Shown here: piece after piece, positions 1-8,399 of the stretch
How positions within the stretch are numbered: position 1 is the stretch's first letter
How the letters are laid out: every line of letters starts with the position of its first letter
Source: Salegentibacter tibetensis
GTDB lineage: Bacteria; Bacteroidota; Bacteroidia; Flavobacteriales; Flavobacteriaceae
Direction: 5' to 3'
NCBI RefSeq assembly: GCF_020164485.1
Contig: NZ_JAIQZA010000002.1
Location: 1 to 64,000 of the forward strand
DNA: 64,000 nucleotides
Notes under the pieces: model-generated
Databases searched by the model: none
What the model was told of the DNA's origin: nothing
The model's input: only the letters and a program-made list of their open reading frames with translations
Made by a program: the position numbers and the translations under genes

Positions 1-168
1 TTCATCCGGCAAAGCTCCAATCATTTCCCCTAATTTAATTTCAAATCGAAAAATATTTCAATGAACGTTTATCCTTTATATAGTCATACTTCCCAATGAT
101 TCACATACTCCTTAACCGGACACTAGTGATCAATTGTAATAGATGGATAACTATTGAATTTACTACTG

Positions 169-846
169 ATGAATTATTTAAAATTAAGAATTTTGGTGTT
201 GATAGGGTTAAGTTTGACCTTGCTCTCCTGCGCCAGTATTCCTAAAGAAGCGCCAATGCTTTCTCAAAACCTGGGTATTGAAATTCAGGAATTAGAATCA
301 TCACATTATCAACTGGTAGAGGTTTACTTTGATCTAAAAAGAAAAAATGCTCGAGAATACCTTGAAAAGGTATGGTTGCCAAAATACGCCGGGAAATTCT
401 TCTCCGATCCTGATATTAAGGAAATGTGGGAAATGGTAATATCATCAGGATCTGAAAAGGATAGGTTGATGTTTCTTCTAGTGACTGCTCCCGAGCTTCA
501 AAGTGAAATAAACAAACAGTATCAATATATGATTGGTCCTCTTGACCAGTTGGAAAAAATGTTGAAAGGCTCACTTACTGAAAAATATAACAATGCCCGA
601 AGCATTAATAACGTCCTCACCTCCTTTCTTGTTTCGGCTGCTGAAGTTGAGCAAAACAGGCAACGTTATTTAGATATGGCAGGAATTACCGATGAAAAAA
701 TTTCTTCTGCTATTCATAATATTGAAGTTGCTACATCAAAGATGGTATCTACGGCAACAAAAGCAAATGCCGGTTTTTCAGATGTTGAAAGTAACATAAG
801 TCAATACAGAGAAAAAATCAATCAAATTTTAAATCAAGTAAAATAA
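169..846 (+). CDS. Putative lipoprotein of unknown function
   Basis: I do not recognise a family. The protein starts with a lipoprotein signal peptide: basic MNYLKLR, a hydrophobic stretch and the lipobox LLSC with the acceptor Cys at residue 21, so it should be lipid-anchored facing the periplasm. The remainder is largely helical and polar, with a likely coiled coil over the last 70 residues. The ATG is chosen because the in-frame TTG fifteen bases upstream would only add five residues before the signal peptide. The stop is followed two bases later by the next gene, so it is probably co-transcribed with the 98-residue protein and the patatin gene. Function unknown. Confidence 0.75.
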   Translation: MNYLKLRILVLIGLSLTLLSCASIPKEAPMLSQNLGIEIQELESSHYQLVEVYFDLKRKNAREYLEKVWLPKYAGKFFSDPDIKEMWEMVISSGSEKDRLMFLLVTAPELQSEINKQYQYMIGPLDQLEKMLKGSLTEKYNNARSINNVLTSFLVSAAEVEQNRQRYLDMAGITDEKISSAIHNIEVATSKMVSTATKANAGFSDVESNISQYREKINQILNQVK

Positions 847-848
847 CC

Positions 849-1145
849 ATGAGTAAAAGTACCGAAATAGACTGGGAAGCCTTCCACGATAAGGTTAAAA
901 AAGCCTCCAATAGCGCGGCAAGGGAGACTAATGTGGAGCTGGCAGGAGAAATGTCCTCGATTGTTCATCTTACCCAAATGGAAATTCAGGAGATATTTCC
1001 TGAGAAAAGTGAAATGGAAGATTTTGCCGAGCTTATGAAGATTGTAAAATCCAGTACACATACAAATCAAAAAGTAAATAATATTGTTCAGAATTCGGAG
1101 AAATTTAGCAAAGTGGTAGTTTCACTTTTAAGTAAAATAATATAA
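849..1145 (+). CDS. Hypothetical small protein between lipoprotein and patatin genes
   Basis: This is a 98-residue, probably all-helical soluble protein without signal peptide or membrane segment. I recognise no domain. It lies two bases after the lipoprotein stop and two bases before the patatin start, so the three genes look like one transcription unit. The tight spacing on both sides is the main evidence that it is real. A longer overlapping open frame on the other strand has no such context and is judged a shadow. A role linked to the lipoprotein or the phospholipase is only inferred from position. Confidence 0.65.
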   Translation: MSKSTEIDWEAFHDKVKKASNSAARETNVELAGEMSSIVHLTQMEIQEIFPEKSEMEDFAELMKIVKSSTHTNQKVNNIVQNSEKFSKVVVSLLSKII

Positions 1146-1147
1146 AT

Positions 1148-2364
1148 ATGGAGAACAGGTATATTACTGGGAAAGAAATAGAAGATATAGTAAAAGAAGC
1201 CGAAGAAATAAAAAACTCCAGGAAACTATTCTCAGATGTGTATGATGATAGAGGTAATCAATATGTAGATTTGGTCCAAGAAGGAGGCGGGGTACTGGGT
1301 ATCGCCCTTGTAGGCTACACCTATATCCTTGAAAAAGCCGGCATACGGTTTTATAGCCTGGCTGGCACATCTGCAGGATCAATAAACACACTTCTCATGG
1401 CCGGGGTAGGTAAACCGGGTGAGGCCACTGCGGAGAGAATTATTGAGATTATGGGTGACAAAGATTTTTTCGACTTTGTTGATGGCCTTCAGGAATAAAA
1501 AAAATGATTCAAAAGAAAATTGAAAAAAGAGGAAGTATCTTTTGGAACCTTGTTTTACATGGTTGGGGAATTTGGAAATTGCTTAGAAGTAAATTGGGGA
1601 TAAATCCGGGAGATCATTTCGAGAATTGGCTGTCAACTTCATTAGAAAAATTTAATATTTATACATATCAGGACCTTTGCGCAAACAGGGATAATATTCC
1701 TAATCTTAAGCATCGCACGAGACAGGATTTCAAATTTAATCCGCCTAAGATGGCAATTATTACTTCTGATATTACCACTCATACAAAAGTTGAATTTCCT
1801 AGAATGGGAGAATTATATTGGGAAAATATAAACAAGCTTAAACCTTCAAAATTTGTAAGGGCTTCTATGTCTATTCCATTCTTTTTTTATCCTTATGAGG
1901 TTAAGAATATTCCCAATACCGGAAATGTCGCAGACGAGAAGTGGCAGGCCTTTGCCAGTTATAACGGAGAAGTGCCACCTGCTGTAAAATTTGTGGATGG
2001 AGGAATGCTTTCTAACTTCCCTATAAATACCTTTCATGTGGGAGGAATTCCTACCAGGCCCACGTTTGGTGTTAGGCTAAGTACACACCGGCAGAAATTC
2101 AGTCCTGCTGATGAAATTTTTGGCTTTAGTGGCGCAATGATAAGCACTATGCGTCAAATAAGTGACTATGAATTTATACTTAAAAATCCAGATTATAAAA
2201 AGCTCATCTGCAAAATTGATGCAGATGCAGAATTTAACTGGCTAAACTTTGGTATGAATCCAAAACGACAAAAGGAACTCTTTACTCTTGGTGCAAAAAA
2301 AGGATTGGAATTTCTTAAAACTTTTGACTGGAAGGGGTATAAAGAGATAAGGAAAAATTGTTGA
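1148..2364 (+). pseudogene. Patatin-like phospholipase, split by a frameshift
   Basis: The gene encodes a patatin-family serine lipid hydrolase using a Ser-Asp dyad. The first 116-codon fragment has the oxyanion loop GGGVLG (residues 46-51) and the nucleophile elbow GTSAGS (Ser75). It stops at 1496-1498. The continuation, an open frame from 1504, carries the catalytic Asp in VDGGM (residue 165 of that fragment). The second frame is blocked upstream by TGA at 1480, so the shift must lie between about 1483 and 1495. One extra base in GGCCTTC would restore a continuous product. It could be a true mutation, a sequencing error or, less likely, recoding. Both catalytic residues survive, so decay would be recent. 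Confidence 0.8.
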
Positions 2365-2708
2365 TTATTTTGAGAGGGCTTTAAATCCAAGTGGTGCAAT
2401 GCAACTTTTTCTGTATAATATTGCTTACTTATAGTTATTTGGATTAAACTAATAATTATATTCTGTGCCCTTTTAGAATAGGTGAAATGAAATTTTAAAT
2501 TACATCCTCATAAAATGTTTATTAAAACAGACCTTTTATTTTTTATAAATTAGAAAAATAATCTTAAATATAAATTGCTTTTGTTTTATTCTTTCTTCCT
2601 ATTAAAACTTTCTTAAATGCTTTAAAACCATAAAAGAATTACGGTTGAATGAAATTTTTTCCAAGATGTTATGGTTAATTTCAACCTATTAACCTTAAAT
2701 AATTAGTT
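2365..2708. other. AT-rich intergenic region, no gene seen
   Basis: This 344-base gap between the patatin gene and the protease gene has no plausible coding frame. It is very AT-rich and presumably holds the protease promoter, but I see no clean TTG/TAnnTTTG pair and assign none. Confidence 0.5.
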
Positions 2709-3899
2709 ATGATATTAAAAAATTTTTACAAAGTTTTTGCCATCTTTTTTGCTATGGCTTTAATGACTTCTTGCTCCAAAGAGGAGACAGCGGTTGAACC
2801 TAAAGATCCAAACGCTCTGGACAATTATGATGAGCCCATCCAGGGACAGTACATTGTGGTATATAAAGATCAAGCCCGACAAGAAGGTAAGTCCTCTCTC
2901 AATAAACAAGCCGTACAGAGTAAAACAAAAAGTGTCCTTGCTGAGAATAATTTGACCGATGTTAAAATTCTCAATATTTATGCTAATGCCATAAATGGAG
3001 CTACTTTAAGCTTAACTGAATCACAGGCTTCTGCATTGGCAAAAAATGAAAAAGTTGCTTATGTGGAACAGGATAGAGTAATTACCTTGGCCCCACCTAG
3101 TAATGGTGATCAAGTTGAGACCAGCTCTACTCAGGAAATGCCATATGGCATTGCCCGTGTAAACGGAGTCACAGGGTATTCCGGTTCTGGGGTTGCCTGG
3201 GTGATTGATACAGGAATCGACCTGGACCATGAAGATCTTAATGTTGATGCTTCAAGAGGATTTAATGCTTTTACCAGAGGGAGAGATGGAAAGTCACTTG
3301 ATGATGGAAATGGACATGGATCCCATGTAGCCGGTACCATCGCTGCCCTGAATAACGGTGTTGGAGTAATAGGTGTGGCACCTGGAGCAACCGTAATTCC
3401 CGTAAAAGTGCTGGACAGCAGAGGGAGCGGCTCTTATTCCGGAGTTATTGCAGGTGTTGATCACGTAGCCGCAAATGGCACCAGTGGAGATGTTGCCAAT
3501 ATGAGTCTTGGAGGACCAATATCCCAGGCCCTTGACGATGCTGTTCTTTCTGCTTCTCAAAATGGAATCCTTTTTGCACTTGCTGCCGGAAATGATAGCG
3601 ACGATGCTAACAATTATTCTCCAGCCCGAGTAAACGGGACAAACATTTTTACGATCTCAGCCATGAACAGTAGTGATGTTTTTGCGTCTTTCTCCAATTA
3701 TGGTAATCCTCCTGTAGATTATTGTGCTCCCGGAGTAAGCATTAAATCTACCTGGAAAGATGGTGGATATAATACCATAAGCGGTACATCTATGGCCTCT
3801 CCTCACGCGGCAGGTGTGTTGCTTTTAGGCAATGCAACTACAGATGGCTATGTGGGTGAAGACCCCGATAATAATCCAGACCCTATTATTGTTCATTAA
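2709..3899 (+). CDS. S8 family subtilisin-like serine protease lipoprotein
   Basis: This is a secreted serine endopeptidase of the subtilisin/proteinase K type. A signal peptide ends in a lipobox with Cys22. Residues about 45-125 look like an inhibitor I9 propeptide (QYIVVYKD start, VAYVEQD end). The catalytic domain follows with Asp167 (VIDTG), His203 (GHGSHVAG), oxyanion Asn295 (AAGND) and nucleophile Ser361 (SGTSMASP). All catalytic residues are present, so it should be active after propeptide removal. It ends about 20 residues after the catalytic domain without a type IX sorting domain, which fits lipid anchoring. It stands alone, followed by a strong terminator. Confidence 0.93.
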   Translation: MILKNFYKVFAIFFAMALMTSCSKEETAVEPKDPNALDNYDEPIQGQYIVVYKDQARQEGKSSLNKQAVQSKTKSVLAENNLTDVKILNIYANAINGATLSLTESQASALAKNEKVAYVEQDRVITLAPPSNGDQVETSSTQEMPYGIARVNGVTGYSGSGVAWVIDTGIDLDHEDLNVDASRGFNAFTRGRDGKSLDDGNGHGSHVAGTIAALNNGVGVIGVAPGATVIPVKVLDSRGSGSYSGVIAGVDHVAANGTSGDVANMSLGGPISQALDDAVLSASQNGILFALAAGNDSDDANNYSPARVNGTNIFTISAMNSSDVFASFSNYGNPPVDYCAPGVSIKSTWKDGGYNTISGTSMASPHAAGVLLLGNATTDGYVGEDPDNNPDPIIVH

Positions 3900-3927
3900 G
3901 ACCTAAAGAAATAATTTCAATGAAAAG

Positions 3928-3951
3928 CACCGCTACGGCGGTGTTTTTTTT
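3928..3951 (+). terminator. Rho-independent terminator after the protease gene
   Basis: A six-base-pair GC stem CACCGC/GCGGTG closes a TACG tetraloop (UACG type) and runs into eight T residues, 28 bases after the protease stop codon. Confidence 0.85.
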
Positions 3952-3959
3952 ACACTAAT

Positions 3960-4268
3960 GTGAAATATAAAAAGGAATTAGGGGGGAAAGGGCTATTTAA
4001 TTTTCGCTTGTATTGAACAAAAAATATGGAAATTAAAAAATACTTGTAAATAAAAATATAGGGATGCTTTCATAATAAGGAGGAACCAGGCTACTACCTC
4101 CGAAAAAAAGAAGCCATAATACAGCTCTTTCTTTAAATCGTAGTAGAGGATTAGGTAGAGAGTGACGATTAGGATTATTTTCAGGATTAGCGAGATTATT
4201 ATTCTTTAATTAGTTCATTTGAATTTCTTTCATTATCTACTCCCCAGATATTAAAAGTACCGCCTCCA
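3960..4268. other. Non-coding stretch upstream of the IS remnant
   Basis: No plausible gene is visible here. The AT-rich sequence leads into decayed insertion-sequence DNA, and a clear IS terminal inverted repeat could not be located by eye. Confidence 0.4.
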
Positions 4269-4985
4269 TCAATGTCCACCACCCAGGAAGCGTTTTATCT
4301 CCCGGTTCAGATCTTCCAAAGAGGAGAAGCTTATCTCACGCAGGGGGTAGTAGATCCGCTGGTAGGCAAGGTTTACCGCATTCTCCACCAAAGCTTTGTC
4401 CTGCGGAGCATAGCCCCGGGCAGGATTGATCACAAAATTGTAATGCTGTGCGAAGTCTGTTGATGTACGCCTCATACCTGCTCTGACACCGGTAACCGCT
4501 AATTTTATGTCGGAGACAATTCTTTAGTGACGCCTCCATAAAAGCGCAGGGCATTTCAGCTACAGTTATTCAGGTCTTCCCGTTTTAGCTTTACAGGCTT
4601 CCACTAAGGTGTATTATTGGGTAAAATGGCCACAAATACTTCTAACGGGATCAGTTCTCTGGTTTCCTTATCAATAATTTGGAGTTTCTTGCAGGCATAA
4701 TCAATAAACACTTCCTTTCCAGGATCGTGTTCAAGTTTCATCGATCCTTCGACCCTGGCATACTTGCGCCGGTAATGTTCCATAAACTGGATATAGTCGT
4801 AAGGATATTTGGGCTGCGCTACATATTAATGGTATAGAAAAATAAACTTTGGGTGATTCCGAGCTATATTGACCCCCTCAAAATATACCATGAGTTCCTC
4901 GTAGTGAGGGTTGTCAATAGTAGTATGGAAAGGAAAAAGCTTCTCTAAAGTAGCATTATCAAAGGTCACTAATTTTTTTAGGAGA
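4269..4985 (-). pseudogene. Remnant of an IS21-family transposase (IstA-like)
   Basis: Reading leftwards, separate frames together give recognisable IstA-like stretches: FEGVNIARNHPKF, then YDYIQFMEHYRRKYARVEGS followed by KEVFIDYACKKLQ and VFVAILP, and finally NFVINPARGYAPQDKALVEN with QRIYYPLREISF. The last blocks match the C-terminal catalytic half of IS21-family DDE transposases. Frames change several times, stops intervene, and the C-terminus ends early after RFLGGGH. No helper ATPase (istB) follows. The element is therefore dead. It lies between the protease gene and the recombinase, consistent with an accessory region. Confidence 0.75.
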
Positions 4986-5112
4986 AGAGTTGCTAGCCTT
5001 GAACAACTGCACGTAAGATTAATCGTTCTTATTTTTTTTTATTGATTCTCTTCACGAACAAGGCCCCAGGAATCTTCTCTAGCTAAGATGGTATCCTCCC
5101 GTTGGCAAATCA

Positions 5113-6456
5113 TCAAATAGATTTTTTTACTTCTTCTTTTGCGTAGAAATCCGCAATTTGTTGAGCATAATCCATTGAGGATTTACCGATGTAGCCAAGG
5201 AACATTTTTTCGGTACTGTGAGCTGTTATCTGCATAATTAAAGGGGTTGGCAATTTTCCATAGGTATTTGTAGCAAAGGATCTTCTGCAAACGTGAGAAG
5301 TAATAAGTTCATATTTAGGAAAAGTACCAGAAATTTTTCTTTTAATTCCTTTTTCGATTCTTTTGCCATTTCTGTCTTTGGGAATTATATTTCCCTGTTC
5401 ATTAATCATTTCAATTTTTTGCCCTTCTATTAATTGATTGACTTTGGCTTCTTCACACAGGAGCTTAATCTGATCATTAAATTTTTGAATGGTAATTTTA
5501 TAAGGCAAGCCTTCTTTTAATATATTTTTTGTTTTGGGTAAAACCGGGATAGTAACCTGCTTCCCGGTTTTTTGTTGTTTTAACTCTATAAGCTCCAATC
5601 CGTTTCGAACTATAAAGTTTTCTTCTGTAAGATTTAATAAATCACCTCCTCTTTGTCCAATATGACAACCTAATAATAGCCATTTCCGCGTATTAATGAG
5701 AGATTGGCTTTTTAATTCTGTTTTTTCAATTTTTTCCAGTTCCTGGGGATTTAGGAAGATTATATGCTCTGTTTGAGCTTTTCCTCCCCTGATTTTTCTG
5801 AGCTGATGACTAACTTGAATACCATTTATTTCAGCATCAGTACATACAGTTTTAAGGTCGTCTATTTTCTTTTTTGCATAGCTTTCTGAGTAGTGTTGTT
5901 TGTTTAACATCCAGTCTAGAAAGGATTTCCCAAATTTAATGTCTACATCTTGAACTTTAAGGGACTTTTTTCCCTGATAAACCTTGATGATTTTAAGTAA
6001 ATTTTTATATGAATTTACCCGGCTCTTGGATAGTCCTAAACCGCCTTTAGAATTTTCTCTAATATTGGCAGTGTCAATAACGGTTTGTATGGCTTCTGTA
6101 AGTGAGTCTCCTTGTTTCTGTTGGTCCTCTTCTGAAATAAAATTTCCATTAAAAATATCGATTTGTTTTTGAAGCCAGCCACCGCTGACTTCTCCAGCAG
6201 TGGCTTCATCATACATGTCTATTATGTGATTTTTAAGATCTCGTAATTTTCGATTAAGATTCTTCAATTCGGGTGAATTTCTTTTAACACCTTCTAATAT
6301 CAGGCTCTTTTTACCGGTACCTGCTAAAACACAGTTGGAAAGATTTACAATTTTACCTGTGTTTTTGGTATAATCATGTTTTCTGCCATGTATAAAACGT
6401 AGGTAAATTGTTCTCGGATCTTCTTTTCCTCTAATAAAAAGTTTCACTGTAGCCAT
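5113..6456 (-). CDS. Tyrosine recombinase / integrase
   Basis: This is a site-specific recombinase of the phage-integrase family in the form common on Bacteroidetes integrative elements. It has an N-terminal arm-binding region (about 1-110), a SAM-like core-binding domain (about 115-225) and a catalytic domain (about 235-440). All catalytic residues are visible: Arg269 (GQRGGD), Lys296 (QQKTGK), His388 and Arg391 (SHVCRRSF), His413 (TAHS) and Tyr422 (GYIG). The length of 447 residues is full. It reads away from a tRNA-like fragment and terminator located 160-215 bases upstream, the arrangement expected at the end of an integrated element. No excisionase gene was recognised nearby. Confidence 0.92.
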   Translation of the reverse strand: MATVKLFIRGKEDPRTIYLRFIHGRKHDYTKNTGKIVNLSNCVLAGTGKKSLILEGVKRNSPELKNLNRKLRDLKNHIIDMYDEATAGEVSGGWLQKQIDIFNGNFISEEDQQKQGDSLTEAIQTVIDTANIRENSKGGLGLSKSRVNSYKNLLKIIKVYQGKKSLKVQDVDIKFGKSFLDWMLNKQHYSESYAKKKIDDLKTVCTDAEINGIQVSHQLRKIRGGKAQTEHIIFLNPQELEKIEKTELKSQSLINTRKWLLLGCHIGQRGGDLLNLTEENFIVRNGLELIELKQQKTGKQVTIPVLPKTKNILKEGLPYKITIQKFNDQIKLLCEEAKVNQLIEGQKIEMINEQGNIIPKDRNGKRIEKGIKRKISGTFPKYELITSHVCRRSFATNTYGKLPTPLIMQITAHSTEKMFLGYIGKSSMDYAQQIADFYAKEEVKKSI

Positions 6457-6615
6457 TCTAAAGGTATTTCCAAAAAAATAAATCTATCAGATATCTTCCC
6501 GACATCTTCCCGACATAAAATGTTTTTAAATAGAATAAAATATATTTAAAATTAATTAAAAAACTGATATTCAATAATATATGAATTGTTAAAAATAGTT
6601 TTGAATCGGTTATCA

Positions 6616-6632
6616 GATCCCGTCCCGAGTAC
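6616..6632 (+). other. Possible attachment-site remnant (tRNA 3'-end-like)
   Basis: The 17 bases GATCCCGTCCCGAGTAC resemble the 3' side of a T-stem plus acceptor stem of a tRNA, perhaps a leucine tRNA. No matching 5' half lies upstream. A terminator follows at once, as it would behind a tRNA gene. Together with the adjacent outward-reading recombinase this suggests one attachment end of an integrated element whose intact tRNA would lie left of the window. No second copy was found in the window, so the call is tentative. Confidence 0.35.
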
Positions 6633-6636
6633 AAAG

Positions 6637-6671
6637 ACCCTCTTTATCTGATTGATTTAGAGGGTTTTTTT
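6637..6671 (+). terminator. Rho-independent terminator
   Basis: The arms ACCCTCT and AGAGGGT enclose a 15-base loop and are followed by a run of T. No complete gene ends just upstream on this strand, which fits a terminator left behind an interrupted tRNA gene. Confidence 0.7.
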
Positions 6672-6795
6672 GTTTTTTATTTCAAAAATTGTCAAACATT
6701 TGTCAAACAAATTATTAACTGCGTATATTGCAATTAATATAATCTTTTGATTTTTTTAATTATAAATTATTAGATTAGCAAAGTAAAGTAATAGC

Positions 6796-7371
6796 ATGAT
6801 ACAGCCAAAGTCTGTAAACATTATTTGTTTAGGGAGCTGGAACAAAAGGATTTTTACGCCGAATTGGGTTGCGAGTGAATTATTTAACTTAGACCCAGAT
6901 GAGCCCTACAACGGTACTATAAATCCCAATGAACTTGAATTCGGTTTTAGTTATAGAGATATAACTTTATTTCCAAAGGATAATTTAATCGAAATAAGAT
7001 TAGATAAAATAACCGATGAAACCAAATTGTTTTCTGTCGAACTTTTTACTCGAATTATGAAATTACTACCTCATACGCCTACCAAAGGAGTTGGGGTGAA
7101 TGTAAGATATGAGATCGAAGAAAATGCTAATTATCCTATATTAAAGGATATTAAAAAAATTAACTGTTCGATACCATCTTTTGATCCACTTCAAGTAAAA
7201 TTTGGTCGCCAAGAGGAGGATTGTTTTTTAAATCTCGTTGTAGAAAAAACAGATAAAGAAAAAATCTTTTTAAGCTTTAATTACCATTATCCTACAGAAA
7301 CGGATTCTTTATATAAGGATGTAATTAATAAGAAGATTAGTGCTTCACAAAAAGTATTGAGTTATGAGTGA
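6796..7371 (+). CDS. Hypothetical protein, first of three-gene unknown cluster
   Basis: I do not recognise this 191-residue soluble protein. It lacks a signal peptide, membrane segments and an obvious catalytic motif. The pattern of alternating hydrophobic residues (for example IRLDKI and FLNLVVEK) suggests a beta-rich alpha/beta fold. Its stop overlaps the start of the next gene by eight bases, which implies co-transcription and translational coupling. It is the first gene to the right of the recombinase and putative attachment site and is AT-rich, so it may be element cargo or a neighbouring accessory insert. Confidence 0.65.
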   Translation: MIQPKSVNIICLGSWNKRIFTPNWVASELFNLDPDEPYNGTINPNELEFGFSYRDITLFPKDNLIEIRLDKITDETKLFSVELFTRIMKLLPHTPTKGVGVNVRYEIEENANYPILKDIKKINCSIPSFDPLQVKFGRQEEDCFLNLVVEKTDKEKIFLSFNYHYPTETDSLYKDVINKKISASQKVLSYE

Positions 7372-7834
7372 ATTAATGACTATGCAATGGGGTTCATCTT
7401 TTGAATCTGAGAAAAGTGAAGAATTTGAATCTTTCGAAGCTTTTTCTAAGCAGGAAGAAATCACAATTATGTTTCGTACTGATAATAGAAAACTTGATCA
7501 TTTTAGAAAAGCCATTGCTGAAATCGAGGATCATTCTGTTTATAAGAAATATTGTATTCTTGCAGTACAGAATTTATTAAAGAAGAATCACCTTCTAGAA
7601 CTTTCTTTGGAACTAGCCGAGGAGCAAATTTCCGAAGAAGATTTTGAAAATGAGTTGGATGCAAACCCTTCAAAATATACAATTGATATAAATTACATTG
7701 AAAACATCAATGATTTAAGTGTTATTTCGAAAATTATTCAAGAAGTTGGCCAATCTTTCTCAGTTGATGAGGTTTCAGAAATTTTCTCTTTAGATTCAGA
7801 AGACATAGAATCTAAATTATCCCTATTAAAGTAA
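7364..7834 (+). CDS. Hypothetical acidic helical protein, second of cluster
   Basis: This is a 156-residue acidic, predominantly helical soluble protein of unknown family. The C-terminal half (SVISKIIQEVGQ, FSVDEVSEIFSL) resembles short amphipathic helices, but no named domain is recognised. The start ATG overlaps the stop of the upstream gene, and the stop is seven bases before the next start, so the three genes very likely form one operon. It has no export signal. Function is unknown. Confidence 0.65.
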   Translation: MSELMTMQWGSSFESEKSEEFESFEAFSKQEEITIMFRTDNRKLDHFRKAIAEIEDHSVYKKYCILAVQNLLKKNHLLELSLELAEEQISEEDFENELDANPSKYTIDINYIENINDLSVISKIIQEVGQSFSVDEVSEIFSLDSEDIESKLSLLK

Positions 7835-7841
7835 GTTTATA

Positions 7842-8240
7842 TTGGAGTTATACAAAGAAGGTGATAAAATAGAATGTAACAAATCTGAGGTTATTGCAAA
7901 AAAAATAACACCTCAATCTCTTCAAAATCACCCTAAATTGGGTAGGGTGTGGAAGTATAAATGTGATAGGGATGGTTCTGCAGAAATTACGGAGGAATTA
8001 GATCCGAAGGAAGCTTTGCATTCAGAGGAATCTAATTTAAACTTAGGAGATACTTTAAAGTCAGAGAAATTCTATGTTTTGGTAAAAGAAACCAGAAAAC
8101 TTCGTCCTAAGAAGATTGGCGGCCATACTGGTCGACACAGCTCTCAGGAGTTGAAAATTAAGAAATATACCTTTGGTGAAATCATAAAGCCGTTTGAACA
8201 CATAATAAACGCTCTTCAAAATCGTGAAATGCTGAAATAG
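7842..8240 (+). CDS. Hypothetical basic protein, third of cluster (TTG start)
   Basis: This is a 132-residue soluble protein without recognisable domain. The frame opens with TTG seven bases after the preceding stop, and no in-frame ATG exists close by, so a TTG start is the best choice. Its middle (TRKLRPKKIGGHTGRHSSQ) is basic and glycine/histidine-rich, which might contact nucleic acid, but this is speculation. The gene ends the three-gene cluster and converges on the FG-GAP lipoprotein gene. Confidence 0.55.
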   Translation: MELYKEGDKIECNKSEVIAKKITPQSLQNHPKLGRVWKYKCDRDGSAEITEELDPKEALHSEESNLNLGDTLKSEKFYVLVKETRKLRPKKIGGHTGRHSSQELKIKKYTFGEIIKPFEHIINALQNREMLK

Positions 8241-8259
8241 TATTTTTTTCTTAGATTTC

Positions 8260-8303
8260 CCTGATTCGAAAATTCCCTGCAATAAATCATAAATCGAATC
8301 AGG
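8260..8303. repeat. Inverted repeat between convergent genes
   Basis: Nine-base arms CCTGATTCG and CGAATCAGG are separated by 26 bases. The position between two convergent stop codons suggests a termination structure, although no T-run follows on either strand. Confidence 0.4.
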
Positions 8304-8399
8304 TCTAAACAATTTCATTAACTCTAAGGTTGCAATCGGAAATCTATGGCATGAAGCGGAAAGTAAAGTCATTGGTTAAAAATATAGACCAAACTGAGT

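Noticed and set aside
1-153. Possible leftward gene start at the window edge (ATG near 24)
   Set aside because: Only about eight codons are inside the window, too few to support a call.
834-1070. 78-codon minus-strand frame over the 98-residue protein gene
   Set aside because: The plus-strand frame has perfect operon spacing on both sides; the minus frame has none.
1496-1506. Programmed ribosomal frameshifting at the A-run in the patatin gene
   Set aside because: The eight-A run begins within the stop codon of the first frame, so slippage there could not bypass the stop; no slippery heptamer was seen upstream.
8061-8372. 103-codon minus-strand frame over the third gene of the unknown cluster
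   Set aside because: It overlaps a gene with good operon spacing and runs through the convergent intergenic inverted repeat.
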